Assembly (NCBI RefSeq): GCF_030708075.1
Contig: NZ_CP117982.1
Coordinates: 682,001-746,000, forward strand
Direction: 5' to 3'
Source: Candidatus Epulonipiscium viviparus
GTDB lineage: Bacteria; Bacillota; Clostridia; Lachnospirales; Cellulosilyticaceae
DNA length: 64,000 bases
The position numbers and the translations under genes are program-made. This document shows positions 9,108-18,041 of this stretch, one piece after another. Numbering within the stretch: position 1 is the first letter of the stretch; each line of letters opens with the position of its first letter. The notes beneath the pieces are model-generated. The model was not told the origin of the DNA, made no database searches, and saw nothing but the letters and a program-made list of their open reading frames with translations.

Positions 9108-9453
9108 GGGAATAATAAAAACCGTTGCAGCGACACTCGTAGCTGCATTATTGCTAATGTACTTCATATTCGACTTCTCTTTTAGCCTAATAAATATAGC
9201 GGATTGCCTATTTGTGGTCGGGCTGTGTCTGTTTTTTCCTGCATTGATAATAGCAACCAGTGCGATGGATCTGTTTGATGGAATTAGCTTTGTGAGCAGT
9301 AAAATGTTTAAGAAGCATACATTTAAAACGATATATGATTATAAGGAATATAAAAAACAGAAGAATCTATATAAAAAGAATCCTGGAAAACCATTGCTAG
9401 TGATTTCTCTAATATATATAGTAATTTCGCTGGTGATAGCTAGTTTTATTTAA
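9097..9453 (+). CDS. Small membrane protein, DUF3899-like
   Basis: A 118-residue protein starting at GTG 9097, overlapping the end of oppF by 11 bp, hence the last gene of the transporter operon. Three hydrophobic segments are visible (about 8-26, 34-56, 98-116) with a basic loop rich in Tyr and Lys between the second and third. The overall pattern resembles DUF3899 proteins, which I recall as companions of peptide transporters. The role is unknown. Confidence 0.65.
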   Translation: MSNKGIIKTVAATLVAALLLMYFIFDFSFSLINIADCLFVVGLCLFFPALIIATSAMDLFDGISFVSSKMFKKHTFKTIYDYKEYKKQKNLYKKNPGKPLLVISLIYIVISLVIASFI

Positions 9454-9477
9454 GGGGCCATAATGGTCTCTTTTTTT
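9454..9477 (+). terminator. Terminator of the opp operon
   Basis: A 7-bp stem (GGGGCCA / TGGTCTC, with G.U pairs) with a 3-nt loop, followed by seven T, begins right after the stop codon of the last operon gene. Confidence 0.75.
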
Positions 9478-9481
9478 GCGC

Positions 9482-9512
9482 AAAAAAATAACTGCCCCAG
9501 ATTATAGGGCAG
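9482..9512 (-). terminator. Terminator overlapping the end of the iron-sulfur protein gene
   Basis: On the minus strand CTGCCC / GGGCAG (9507-9512 with 9492-9497) forms a 6-bp stem followed by TTATTTTTTT. The stop codon of the gene lies inside the hairpin. The same hairpin is copied at 10507-10537. Confidence 0.75.
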
Positions 9513-10419
9513 ATGTTTGCTTCGCTTTTTGTTTATCGACTAGTGCTTTGATAGTTGCGTAGTCCTTTGAGAAGAATGTGCATGATTTAAGACAGACGCC
9601 ACAGCCGTGTTGTTCGGAGAAAGGAAGGATGCATTTGGTTTCGTCAACGTACTGATCATTGATCGCTTGGGCGGGACAATTTCGAGCGCATTTGCCACAT
9701 TTTTTGCAAAAGTCTTTAATCCACAGGTGTTCGTTTTGAGTTGCAAATGGTAAATTTTCGATATCAGTATAGACGACGGCAATTCGTAAGCTAGGGCCGT
9801 AATCTTTGTCGGTAATGAGCATGCCATGTTTGCCGATTGCTCCAAGTCCCGCATTTTCTGCTAAGGCAACATAGTTGGTATCGCCTTCCATTGCAGGACC
9901 CGCCATGGCATTAAATCCCTTTTCTCGCAGGAAGCTGGAAATCTTATTTACTGCAACACCCAAACCGTAATATGTTCTAAAAACTTCTTTGAGAGATGCG
10001 ACAGATGGAGATGTTTCGATTTCTTCGGGCTTCATTTTCATAATGATTACAATAGCATTTTCGTATAAAATTGAATGAGCTGTGAAGATGTTTGCGGGCA
10101 AAACTTTGGTATACCCAACTAAATCGATATCCAAAGATTTGATATACTCTTCTAATTGTACAAAATCATCATCTGAAATAGTAATATTGCCTTTTTTTGG
10201 ATTTTTTTTGATAGAGGAGGCACTGATTTTATTTTCCCATATAGTGCGAGTCATGGTCGTTGCTACGGGGAGGTGCATCTTTATAAAAGCTGATAATCCA
10301 CCGGGGCTATGTTTTTTGCATAAATCTACAGTATCAATATAGTCTTTGCTGTTTTCATCTGAATGAATTAAAGTATCATCTTTTTGTACATATTTTTTGA
10401 TTGTTGGAAACAGGCTCAT
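9502..10419 (-). CDS. 4Fe-4S protein of the QueG / reductive-dehalogenase type
   Basis: A 305-residue cytoplasmic protein (no signal peptide). The middle part holds the GLGAIGKHGML motif typical of the epoxyqueuosine-reductase and reductive-dehalogenase superfamily. The C-terminal part has a ferredoxin-type cluster motif (CKKCGKCARNCP at about residues 238-249) and a second Cys set (about 262-282). QueG proper is longer and usually carries HEAT-type repeats, absent here, so the substrate is unknown and it should not be named queG. The start is supported by AAGGAGC about 7 nt upstream. It stands alone, and its 3' end is duplicated upstream of its own start. Confidence 0.75.
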   Translation of the reverse strand: MSLFPTIKKYVQKDDTLIHSDENSKDYIDTVDLCKKHSPGGLSAFIKMHLPVATTMTRTIWENKISASSIKKNPKKGNITISDDDFVQLEEYIKSLDIDLVGYTKVLPANIFTAHSILYENAIVIIMKMKPEEIETSPSVASLKEVFRTYYGLGVAVNKISSFLREKGFNAMAGPAMEGDTNYVALAENAGLGAIGKHGMLITDKDYGPSLRIAVVYTDIENLPFATQNEHLWIKDFCKKCGKCARNCPAQAINDQYVDETKCILPFSEQHGCGVCLKSCTFFSKDYATIKALVDKQKAKQTSAL

Positions 10420-10506
10420 AATGTTTTGCTCCTTAACTTTGTTATATGGGGATAACGATTTTTAGAATATAATAAATGATATGCATAAAGCTAATATGAA
10501 GCGCAT

Positions 10507-10562
10507 AAAAAAATAACTGCCCCAGATTATAGGGCAGATGTTTGCTTCGCTTTTCGTTTATC
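10507..10562 (-). repeat. Copy of the iron-sulfur gene 3' end and terminator
   Basis: Bases 10507-10562 repeat 9482-9537 with one mismatch over 56 bp (offset 1025). The unit covers the last codons, stop and terminator of the iron-sulfur protein gene. Here it sits just downstream of the LRR fragment and could terminate transcription from tctA. Confidence 0.9.
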
Positions 10563-10566
10563 TATG

Positions 10567-10823
10567 CTTAAACCAAAAACTTCCAAAGCCAATCGGTATT
10601 AGTAATATCTTGCTGATAATTTGAATGCAACACGAGATGCTGCAAAGGAGAAGGAATAACGCCCTGGTTGAGAGCGTTCCACTCCTGTACATTGTGAGAA
10701 ACAGTAATAACCTTGAGACTAGCAGGTAGGGAGATGCGAGTGAGTCGACTACACTTTAGAAAGATTTTTTCGCCAACTAGAGTAACGCCCTCAGATAATG
10801 CCACTTCGGATAAGCTGGAGCAA
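10567..10823 (-). pseudogene. Duplicated 3' end of the LRR gene
   Basis: These 257 bp are identical, base for base, to 13670-13926, the end of the LRR protein gene. The fragment encodes about 85 C-terminal residues and the stop codon. It has no start or ribosome-binding site of its own. Its upper edge falls inside tctA, which switches from its own sequence to the LRR sequence at 10823/10824 and then terminates out of frame with the LRR. Confidence 0.9.
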
Positions 10824-12026
10824 TAGGTCAAACATACTATTATTTATACTGATAACGCCTATAGCACAAAATACTGCTACTATTGGAAATAAAAGGTACT
10901 TAGGGATATCGATTATTTTGGCCATAAATCGAATGGTTGTGGCTTGGTATAAATACATAAAAATGTTGGCAACAAATACAATTAAGATAATAGTTCTAAA
11001 TAGTTCTGGTTGCTGCATGCTAAGAGTGGGGCCTGGAGTAAGTCCTTGAAGTGCTATTGCTCCCATTATAATAGCAGTGACTGTATCGCCGGGTACTCCT
11101 AAAGCAAGCATTGGCACAAGTGCTCCGCCAGTTGTTGCATTATTAGCGCTTTCACAAGAGTATATACCTGCCTCATGACCTGTTCCAAATTTTTCTGGAG
11201 TTTTTGAGCTACGTTTAGCTTGTTCGTATGAAATAAGACCAGCGGCCCCACCACCCATTCCGGGTAAGATGCCAATTGCAGTTCCTAAAAAACTCCCCTG
11301 AAGCATAACTTTAAAGTTCTTTTTAATAGAAGATAATTTTGGTGCATAAAACCATTTTTTTTCTACTTGTGCAGGTACCGGTTTATCGGATATATTGCCA
11401 AGTGAGTAAATTATTTCAGGTAAGGCAAAAACACCTATAATAACTACAACCAAATCAAATCCATTTTCAAGACCTGACAATCCAAAAGTATATCGTGAGG
11501 CAATGCCATCAACAGGGCTCATACCTACAGTGGTAAGTAATAATCCTATCATCATAGCAATAAATCCTTTGAGTCTTTTTCCACTCATCATCGAACATAC
11601 TAAGGATAATGATAAGACAGCAGTTCCAAAGTACTCCCAAGGACCAAATGCTATAGCCATAGATGATAGTGTTGGTGCTAAAAAGAGTAATACTACTGCG
11701 CTAAATAATCCTCCAAAAACAGAAGCAAAGGCGCCGATAGATAATGCATCTGCAGCACGTCCGTTTTGTGTCATTGGGTAGCCATCAAATGTAGTTGCGA
11801 CTGAGGCGGCTGTTCCGCCAGTTACGCTTCCCATATATATTCCCATTATTAAGCTCATTGATGGAATTACTTCTAATGAAAAAGTTACTGGAAGTATAAG
11901 CGCGACAGCTATAGGACCGTTTAATCCTGGAATACAACCAAAAACATTTCCGATAATTACACCTATTAAAATAAGGGATAAACATTCAAAATTCATTATA
12001 TTTTGTAGCAATTCTAAAAATTCCAT
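10791..12026 (-). CDS. tctA: Tripartite tricarboxylate transporter large permease, C-terminally truncated
   Basis: Large membrane subunit of a TctABC-type importer for carboxylates. The two family motifs are present: an N-terminal GCIPGLNGP-like region (about 30-40) and the GILPGMGGGAAG ... SANNATTGGALVPML region (about 260-320). The protein has 411 residues where the family usually has about 500. The family-like sequence ends at INNSMFDL, and the last 11 or so residues come from the duplicated LRR fragment. About 90 residues, probably the last membrane helices, are missing, so function is doubtful. The start has GGGAGG upstream. tctB and tctC precede it in the same direction. Confidence 0.85.
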   Translation of the reverse strand: MEFLELLQNIMNFECLSLILIGVIIGNVFGCIPGLNGPIAVALILPVTFSLEVIPSMSLIMGIYMGSVTGGTAASVATTFDGYPMTQNGRAADALSIGAFASVFGGLFSAVVLLFLAPTLSSMAIAFGPWEYFGTAVLSLSLVCSMMSGKRLKGFIAMMIGLLLTTVGMSPVDGIASRYTFGLSGLENGFDLVVVIIGVFALPEIIYSLGNISDKPVPAQVEKKWFYAPKLSSIKKNFKVMLQGSFLGTAIGILPGMGGGAAGLISYEQAKRSSKTPEKFGTGHEAGIYSCESANNATTGGALVPMLALGVPGDTVTAIIMGAIALQGLTPGPTLSMQQPELFRTIILIVFVANIFMYLYQATTIRFMAKIIDIPKYLLFPIVAVFCAIGVISINNSMFDLLLQLIRSGII

Positions 12027-12038
12027 ACAGTTCCTCCC

Positions 12039-12518
12039 TTATATATTAAAAATGCCACTAGGTAGCATAACATTAAAGTAATTAGTAAATATAAAATATA
12101 GTACATATACACTAATGGTAGAAGTTACGATGGTAGTGATGATTTGTTTTTTATTCATAAAATTTCCATGTTGTAGTTTATATAAAAATGGTATAGCAAT
12201 AGCAAGAAAAATGCTGCTACTAATGAAAAAGCCTAAAGTGGTAATAGTTAATGCATATGCTATGAATAACAGATAAAAAGCAAGCCTTCGACCAACGAAT
12301 ATCTCTAAAAATATAAATTGTTTGTCTTTTTCAGCTTGAGATTTTAGTATTATTACTGTGCGAATGATTAACAATACAATTAAGCCGATTATAACGATTC
12401 GAGGAAATAATGCGGCTCCGCCAGATTTATCGATTATACTTACAGGGAAACGATACGTGGCAACATACATTCCAATACTAAGTATGATTAATATGATATT
12501 AAATATTATCTCACCCAT
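12039..12518 (-). CDS. tctB: Tripartite tricarboxylate transporter small permease, TctB family
   Basis: A 159-residue membrane protein with four hydrophobic segments (about 3-20, 38-58, 75-110 as a pair, 125-150), the layout of the small TctB subunit. It lies 12 bp upstream of tctA and 9 bp downstream of tctC, so the three form one operon. The start follows AAGGTGGG. Confidence 0.85.
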   Translation of the reverse strand: MGEIIFNIILIILSIGMYVATYRFPVSIIDKSGGAALFPRIVIIGLIVLLIIRTVIILKSQAEKDKQFIFLEIFVGRRLAFYLLFIAYALTITTLGFFISSSIFLAIAIPFLYKLQHGNFMNKKQIITTIVTSTISVYVLYFIFTNYFNVMLPSGIFNI

Positions 12519-12527
12519 AAACCCACC

Positions 12528-13514
12528 TTACTGAATTATAGCCGCAGCGGCTTCGTCAAATGCAATATAATTGGATGTTAATTCTTCGATATATAATGAT
12601 GTATCCATATACTTTGGCTGAAAACTGATGTTTGCTAATTCTTCGATGCATTCTGGGTTGTTGCTAGCTTCTTGGATAAGATTATTCACATATTGAAGCA
12701 CAGGTTCTGGGGTGTTTAAAGGAGCCCACAATCCAAAATCTTGTTTTAAATAGGCATAATTTTCGAAGCCCAATTCTGCAAATGTTGGAATATCTTCATA
12801 TCCTGGTTGCTCTATATCGGAAATAATCCCTAAACATCTAAAGTCCCCGCTATCAATATATTGTTTTACTGCACCAAAACCATCTACATATCCATCGATT
12901 CTGCCGCCAAGAAGTTCGGGAGATTTAGAACCAACTCCTAGATCAACTTTATGAAATTCTACATCTTTTTCTTGCTCGATTTGTAAAACTCCAAATAATG
13001 GAAGAGTTCCTGTTACTGAGCCTATTTTTATTGTGCCGGGAGCTGATTTAGCAGCATTAATTAAATCGTCCATAGTGTGATAAGGAGAATCTGCTGATAC
13101 TACAACAGCCATGGTTGAATCTAACAAATAGCCAATTGGCTGTGCATCTTCGTATGTAAAATCGGCAATTCCTAAGGCGTGTTGCATAATAAATCCTGAA
13201 GAGTGTAGGGATAAGGTGTATCCATCAGGATTAGATTTTAACATTTCTGAAAATCCAGTTCTACCTCCCGCTCCTACAATATTAGTGATTTTGATTTCTG
13301 TATCAGCGGCTTCATTCATATATTGGACCATGATTCGTGCTGGAATATCAGAATTGCCACCAGCTTCATAAGGAATAATTAGATTGATGGCTTGGGAAGG
13401 AGCAAAAATGCCGTCTATGATATCGGTATTTGTAGCTATATTATCGGTATTTGTAGATGCGCATGCAGTAAATACAAGACAAGTTGTTATGGCTAATAAA
13501 AATTTTTTGGTCAT
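12528..13514 (-). CDS. tctC: Tripartite tricarboxylate transporter substrate-binding lipoprotein, TctC/Bug family
   Basis: Extracytoplasmic binding protein of the TctABC importer (328 residues). A signal peptide with lipobox (FTAC) puts the lipidated Cys at about residue 18. The family landmarks IIPYEAGGNSD, GAGGRTGF and NPDGYTLSLHSSG are clear. The ligand, some carboxylate, cannot be told. It is the first gene of the operon. No sensor or regulator gene is adjacent, unlike many tct operons. Because tctA is truncated, this protein may now be orphaned. Confidence 0.88.
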   Translation of the reverse strand: MTKKFLLAITTCLVFTACASTNTDNIATNTDIIDGIFAPSQAINLIIPYEAGGNSDIPARIMVQYMNEAADTEIKITNIVGAGGRTGFSEMLKSNPDGYTLSLHSSGFIMQHALGIADFTYEDAQPIGYLLDSTMAVVVSADSPYHTMDDLINAAKSAPGTIKIGSVTGTLPLFGVLQIEQEKDVEFHKVDLGVGSKSPELLGGRIDGYVDGFGAVKQYIDSGDFRCLGIISDIEQPGYEDIPTFAELGFENYAYLKQDFGLWAPLNTPEPVLQYVNNLIQEASNNPECIEELANISFQPKYMDTSLYIEELTSNYIAFDEAAAAIIQ

Positions 13515-13670
13515 AACTAAAATTTCCTTTCTAATTTAATATAGTATAAATGTCGAACAATAAATAATATGTACTAAAATTAAAATTTATGTTAAATATA
13601 TAATGTTGTGAAAATAACATAAAGTAAAGGTGAATAATTTAATAAATTATATCCACCTTTGCAAAAAAAC

Positions 13671-15524
13671 TTAAACCAAAAACTTCCAAAGCCAATCGGT
13701 ATTAGTAATATCTTGCTGATAATTTGAATGCAACACGAGATGCTGCAAAGGAGAAGGAATAACGCCCTGGTTGAGAGCGTTCCACTCCTGTACATTGTGA
13801 GAAACAGTAATAACCTTGAGACTAGCAGGTAGGGAGATGCGAGTGAGTCGACTACACTTTAGAAAGATTTTTTCGCCAACTAGAGTAACGCCCTCAGATA
13901 ATGCCACTTCGGATAAGCTGGAGCAAGCACTAAAAACGTTATTACCTACACTAGAGACGCCCTGCGAGATATCGATATTTTTGAGACTCACACAAGCAAA
14001 GAACGCGAGGTGATCGATGTGTGTTACAGTTTTGGGAATGACAATATCCGTAAGGTTCCAGCAATAGCTAAACGCACGAACGCCAATGCTAGTAACGCCG
14101 TGAGGAATGGTAATTTTAGGAAGATTGCGACAACCATTAAACGCCATAATGCCGATGCTAGTAACTGTAGAAGGTAGGTTTATACTCGTAAGACTTAGGC
14201 AATCGTTAAATGTCCACTCCTCAATTTTTAGGATGCCCTCCGGAAGAGTAATTTTTTCGATACTCACGCACATGCTAAAGGCGTATTTGCCAATGACAGC
14301 AACAGAGTCGGGGATGCTAACTGCAGATAAATTTGTGCATTCATTGAAGGTATATTTCTTGATTTGAATAACGCCGTCAGGAATATTGATATGAGATAAT
14401 TTGAAACATTTATTGAATGCGGCAAATCCGATACGAGTAACTGCAGCAGGGATAACTACGTTATCGAGATAGACACATTCGCTAAATGCAAGATTGCCAA
14501 TTTGAGTTAGAGTTTCAGGAATAAAAATATTTTTCAATTTGGAGCAGCCTCGAAATGTTTCATCACCTATTTTAGTTATGTTTTCTGGTAAAAGAATTGT
14601 GACTAGGCTAGTACAATTACTAAAGAGAAGACTTTCCAAAACGGTAAGATTATCAGGTAAAATAACGTTGATGAGGCTGACACAATCATGAAATGCTCCA
14701 AAGCCGATGCTGAGAACGCTTTCGGGAATAATAATTGTCGTTAAACTTAAGCAATCGCTGAATGCATTGTTTCCAATATGTGTTATATGTTCGGGAATTG
14801 TTATGTGGGATAAATTTATACATCCATGGAAAGCATAGTCGCCGATTTCGTTAATAGGTGCAATTGCGGTGGAGTACACAGAGAAGGCTTCGTCATAGAC
14901 AATAGATTGCGATATCGCATCTTTGGATGAGGTGTTTTTAGACATGGCAACCATGGTTAAATCACTGCAATTGTTGAACGCGCTGGCACCAATGCTGAGA
15001 AGACTGGTTGGAATTAGTACACTAATTAGGTTTAGACAGTTGTTAAATGCTTTGTCTGCGATGCTAACTACGCCTTCTGGAATAGAGAGACTAGTTATGG
15101 TTTGGCAATCTGCAAAAGCTTCTTGTCCTATTATATGTACACCAGTTGGAATCTGAATTTCAGATTGGGAACCAATATATTTTACTAGCACCTCATCGAT
15201 AATCTTAAATTCAGTAATATCGTATTGAATATCAAATCTTGCTTGTACAAAATAATTGACTGCACGCTTGGCAGCATCAAATCTCCACATGGATAGGGTA
15301 ACTAAGTCGGCAACAATTAACTCAATTGCTTTTTCGTCGTTAATGGAAGATACGGTATTTGCAACAGCGATGTCCACTTCTTTGTCAATTGCTGCAAGTA
15401 TCAAGTTCCTGTCTTCGTTGATAAGCAAAGTTTTAACGACTTCTTTGTATTGAGCCCTATCTGTTAAAAATTGATCTCCATATTTTTCAAAGATTTTTTT
15501 CAATACTTTGATTGTTTCATTCAT
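13671..15524 (-). CDS. BspA-like leucine-rich repeat (LRR_5) protein with a shared N-terminal domain
   Basis: A 617-residue protein. The start at 15524 is chosen because AAAGGAGG lies directly upstream; the 81 extra residues open further upstream have no such site. Residues 1-105 form a helical domain also found at the start of the Sel1-repeat protein at 58818. From about residue 120 to 590 there are some 18-20 repeats of about 23 residues of the LRR_5 type (pattern IP..V..IG..AF..C..L), normally involved in binding. No signal peptide or membrane segment is visible, so it is probably cytoplasmic, unlike surface BspA proteins. Its last 257 bp are duplicated at 10567-10823. Confidence 0.82.
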   Translation of the reverse strand: MNETIKVLKKIFEKYGDQFLTDRAQYKEVVKTLLINEDRNLILAAIDKEVDIAVANTVSSINDEKAIELIVADLVTLSMWRFDAAKRAVNYFVQARFDIQYDITEFKIIDEVLVKYIGSQSEIQIPTGVHIIGQEAFADCQTITSLSIPEGVVSIADKAFNNCLNLISVLIPTSLLSIGASAFNNCSDLTMVAMSKNTSSKDAISQSIVYDEAFSVYSTAIAPINEIGDYAFHGCINLSHITIPEHITHIGNNAFSDCLSLTTIIIPESVLSIGFGAFHDCVSLINVILPDNLTVLESLLFSNCTSLVTILLPENITKIGDETFRGCSKLKNIFIPETLTQIGNLAFSECVYLDNVVIPAAVTRIGFAAFNKCFKLSHINIPDGVIQIKKYTFNECTNLSAVSIPDSVAVIGKYAFSMCVSIEKITLPEGILKIEEWTFNDCLSLTSINLPSTVTSIGIMAFNGCRNLPKITIPHGVTSIGVRAFSYCWNLTDIVIPKTVTHIDHLAFFACVSLKNIDISQGVSSVGNNVFSACSSLSEVALSEGVTLVGEKIFLKCSRLTRISLPASLKVITVSHNVQEWNALNQGVIPSPLQHLVLHSNYQQDITNTDWLWKFLV

Positions 15525-15693
15525 TTTAGACCTCCTTTGTATATAAAAAATGCGTGTAATTCGCATAATTAATCTTATCACAAATTCATAGAATGAACAA
15601 CAACAATTGCTAGAATCTGTAAAAATACCCCCTTTTAATTTTATAAAAAAATTATATAATATAAAATAAATTATACTTAAAAAGGAGCTTATT

Positions 15694-18036
15694 ATGTTAA
15701 AAGTGATTCCAAAAGTTTCGTACGCAATAGAAAGTTTTGTAAAGACAAATACGGCTGTGACATTCACTGCTGCTAGAGGAAAGTTAAGACTAAAGCCGCA
15801 AAATGATAAGATTATTCGTGTAACATATACAGAGCGCGAGGATTTTGTAGCAGAGGTGGGTGCGGGTATCGAAAAGGATCTCGACTATACCAGTTGGTCG
15901 CTTGCGGAAGAGCCAAAGCATTATGTTCTGCAAACGAGTTTATTGACGGTCCATATTATAAAAGAGACAGGACAGCTAAAATATTTTAGCAAGAAGGGCA
16001 ATCTATTGCTACAGGAATCCGAAATTGAAAGTCACCAGCTGATGCAATTCGAATCGATGCGCGTGGTAGTAGATAAAAATTTGCAAATAGAAGAAGAGGA
16101 AACGCCAGACGGGATGAAGCAGGTGATTAAAAGCTCTGCCAAAGAGTTTGACAAAAACTTGTATCGTACACGCCTGGGATTGCAGTTTCAGACAAGGGAG
16201 AAGCTCTATGGACTGGGCCAGGCAGAAGAGGGTACGCTAAACCTGAGAGGTACAACACAATATTTGCATCAGGCAAATCTAAAGATTGCAATACCGATGC
16301 TAGTTTCGACTGCTGGATATGGCTTGCTATCAGCAACGGCGAGCCCGGCAATATTTAGCGATACTGCATATGGATCGTATTTTTATACAGAAGCCGATAT
16401 AGAAATGGACTTTTATTTTATAGCAGGCGCAAAGATTGATGATGTGATTCATGGGTATCGATTGCTAACAGGCAAGGCTGCGATGCTACCAAGATGGGCA
16501 TTTGGGTTTGTACAGTCGCAGGAGGCATATGAGACTCAGGCAGAAATACTAGATGTTGCCAAAGGATATAGAGACAGAAAAATTGGCATAGATTGCCTTG
16601 TAATGGATTGGAGATCATGGGAAGGAGATGGATGGGGTCAAAAGACGGTAGACAAAAATCGTTTTCCAGACTTGAGACTGATGACAAATACTTTGCGAGA
16701 GCAGAATATTCATTTTATGCTATCGATGTGGCCAAACATGCATGCAACTACAGAAAACTATAAAGAGTTTGCGGCAGCGGGACTGCTATTGCCAGCGCAT
16801 AATATTTATAACGCATTGGACGCAGATGCTAGAAAGCTGTATTTTAAGCAAACAAACGACGGGTTATTTAGCCAGGGAGTTGATTCGTTCTGGTGTGACT
16901 GCAGCGAGCCGTTTTGCCCCGAGTGGACTAGTGGTAGCTTTAAACGTGAGCCAAGCTATAATTTTTATAGATTTTTTGAGGTAGCAAGTAAGTATCTGCC
17001 AGCAGAGCTCACAAATTCTTATTCACTGTTTCATGCTCAGGCAATATATGAAGGGCAGCGAGAAGTCGATGATTCTAAACGTGTTTTAAACCTAACAAGA
17101 AGTAGTTATACAGGAGGTCAAAAATATGGCGTTGTCGTCTGGTCGGGAGATACGTGCGCATCGTGGGAGACGTTTGCGAAGCAGATTGTCGCAGGGCTCA
17201 ATTTGTGTGCCTCGGGATTGCCGTATTGGACACTGGATATAGGTGCGTTTTTTGTAAAATATGGAGAAAAATGGTTTTGGAAAGGTAAGTACAACAAAGG
17301 GCTAGAGGATCTTGGCTATAGAGAATTGTTTGTGAGATGGTTTCAATATGGGGTATTTATGCCGATGTTTAGAAGTCATGGAACAGACATCAGGCGAGAG
17401 ATGTGGAACTTTGATGCCAAAGAGGACCATAGATTTTATGATGCGCTAGTGGCAGCCAATCAGCTTCGATACACATTGATACCGTATATATATTCTATGG
17501 CGGCGGCAGTATATTTTGATGACTATACGATAATGAGATTGCTAGCATTTGACTTTGCGGAAGATGTCATTGCTTGTGAAGTGAAAGACGAATTTATGTT
17601 TGGCGACATACTGGTTTGCCCGGTTACAGAACCGATGTATTATGAAAGTGATTCTGCAGAAATTTTTAATGTAGCGAAAACTAGAGAAGTGTATTTGCCA
17701 AAAGGTACTGCATGGTATAATTTCTATAGCGACGAAAAGTTTGAGGGAGGAAAAACTATCACTGTCGATGCTGACCTGAGTAAAATTCCATTGTTTGTAA
17801 GAGAGGGGGCAATTATTCCGCGAACAGAAGCAACACAGAGTACGGCAGATGCGGCAAAGACCAAATTGCTAGTTCATATATACGGAGGCAAATCGTCAAC
17901 TTTCAATTTGTATCAAGACAAAGGCGATGGGTATGGCTACGAAACAGGAGACTATGGAATTGCAAAGTTACTATGGGACGGCAAAACTGCTACAGTAGAT
18001 GGTGAAGCCGATGTAGCAGAGTTTATAGTGCATTAA
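15694..18036 (+). CDS. Glycoside hydrolase family 31 (alpha-glucosidase / alpha-xylosidase type)
   Basis: A 780-residue cytoplasmic glycosidase (no signal peptide) that should release alpha-linked sugars from oligosaccharides. The start has AAAGGAGC about 8 nt upstream. An N-terminal beta domain (about 20-240) precedes the TIM barrel. The likely nucleophile is Asp402 in FWCDCSEP and the likely acid/base is Asp486 in WSGDTCASW, both where GH31 places them. The C-terminal beta domains include VREGAIIP. The substrate (glucoside, xyloside or other) cannot be read from these motifs. It is transcribed away from the LRR gene and stands alone. Confidence 0.88.
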   Translation: MLKVIPKVSYAIESFVKTNTAVTFTAARGKLRLKPQNDKIIRVTYTEREDFVAEVGAGIEKDLDYTSWSLAEEPKHYVLQTSLLTVHIIKETGQLKYFSKKGNLLLQESEIESHQLMQFESMRVVVDKNLQIEEEETPDGMKQVIKSSAKEFDKNLYRTRLGLQFQTREKLYGLGQAEEGTLNLRGTTQYLHQANLKIAIPMLVSTAGYGLLSATASPAIFSDTAYGSYFYTEADIEMDFYFIAGAKIDDVIHGYRLLTGKAAMLPRWAFGFVQSQEAYETQAEILDVAKGYRDRKIGIDCLVMDWRSWEGDGWGQKTVDKNRFPDLRLMTNTLREQNIHFMLSMWPNMHATTENYKEFAAAGLLLPAHNIYNALDADARKLYFKQTNDGLFSQGVDSFWCDCSEPFCPEWTSGSFKREPSYNFYRFFEVASKYLPAELTNSYSLFHAQAIYEGQREVDDSKRVLNLTRSSYTGGQKYGVVVWSGDTCASWETFAKQIVAGLNLCASGLPYWTLDIGAFFVKYGEKWFWKGKYNKGLEDLGYRELFVRWFQYGVFMPMFRSHGTDIRREMWNFDAKEDHRFYDALVAANQLRYTLIPYIYSMAAAVYFDDYTIMRLLAFDFAEDVIACEVKDEFMFGDILVCPVTEPMYYESDSAEIFNVAKTREVYLPKGTAWYNFYSDEKFEGGKTITVDADLSKIPLFVREGAIIPRTEATQSTADAAKTKLLVHIYGGKSSTFNLYQDKGDGYGYETGDYGIAKLLWDGKTATVDGEADVAEFIVH

Positions 18037-18041
18037 GTAGG

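Noticed and set aside
10568-10831. An 87-residue independent gene
   Set aside because: It is the identical copied end of the LRR gene, and its apparent start lies in tctA sequence without a ribosome-binding site.
15525-15767. 81-residue N-terminal extension of the LRR protein
   Set aside because: It overlaps the divergent gene's start and covers an ideal AGGAGG site 6 nt before the chosen start.
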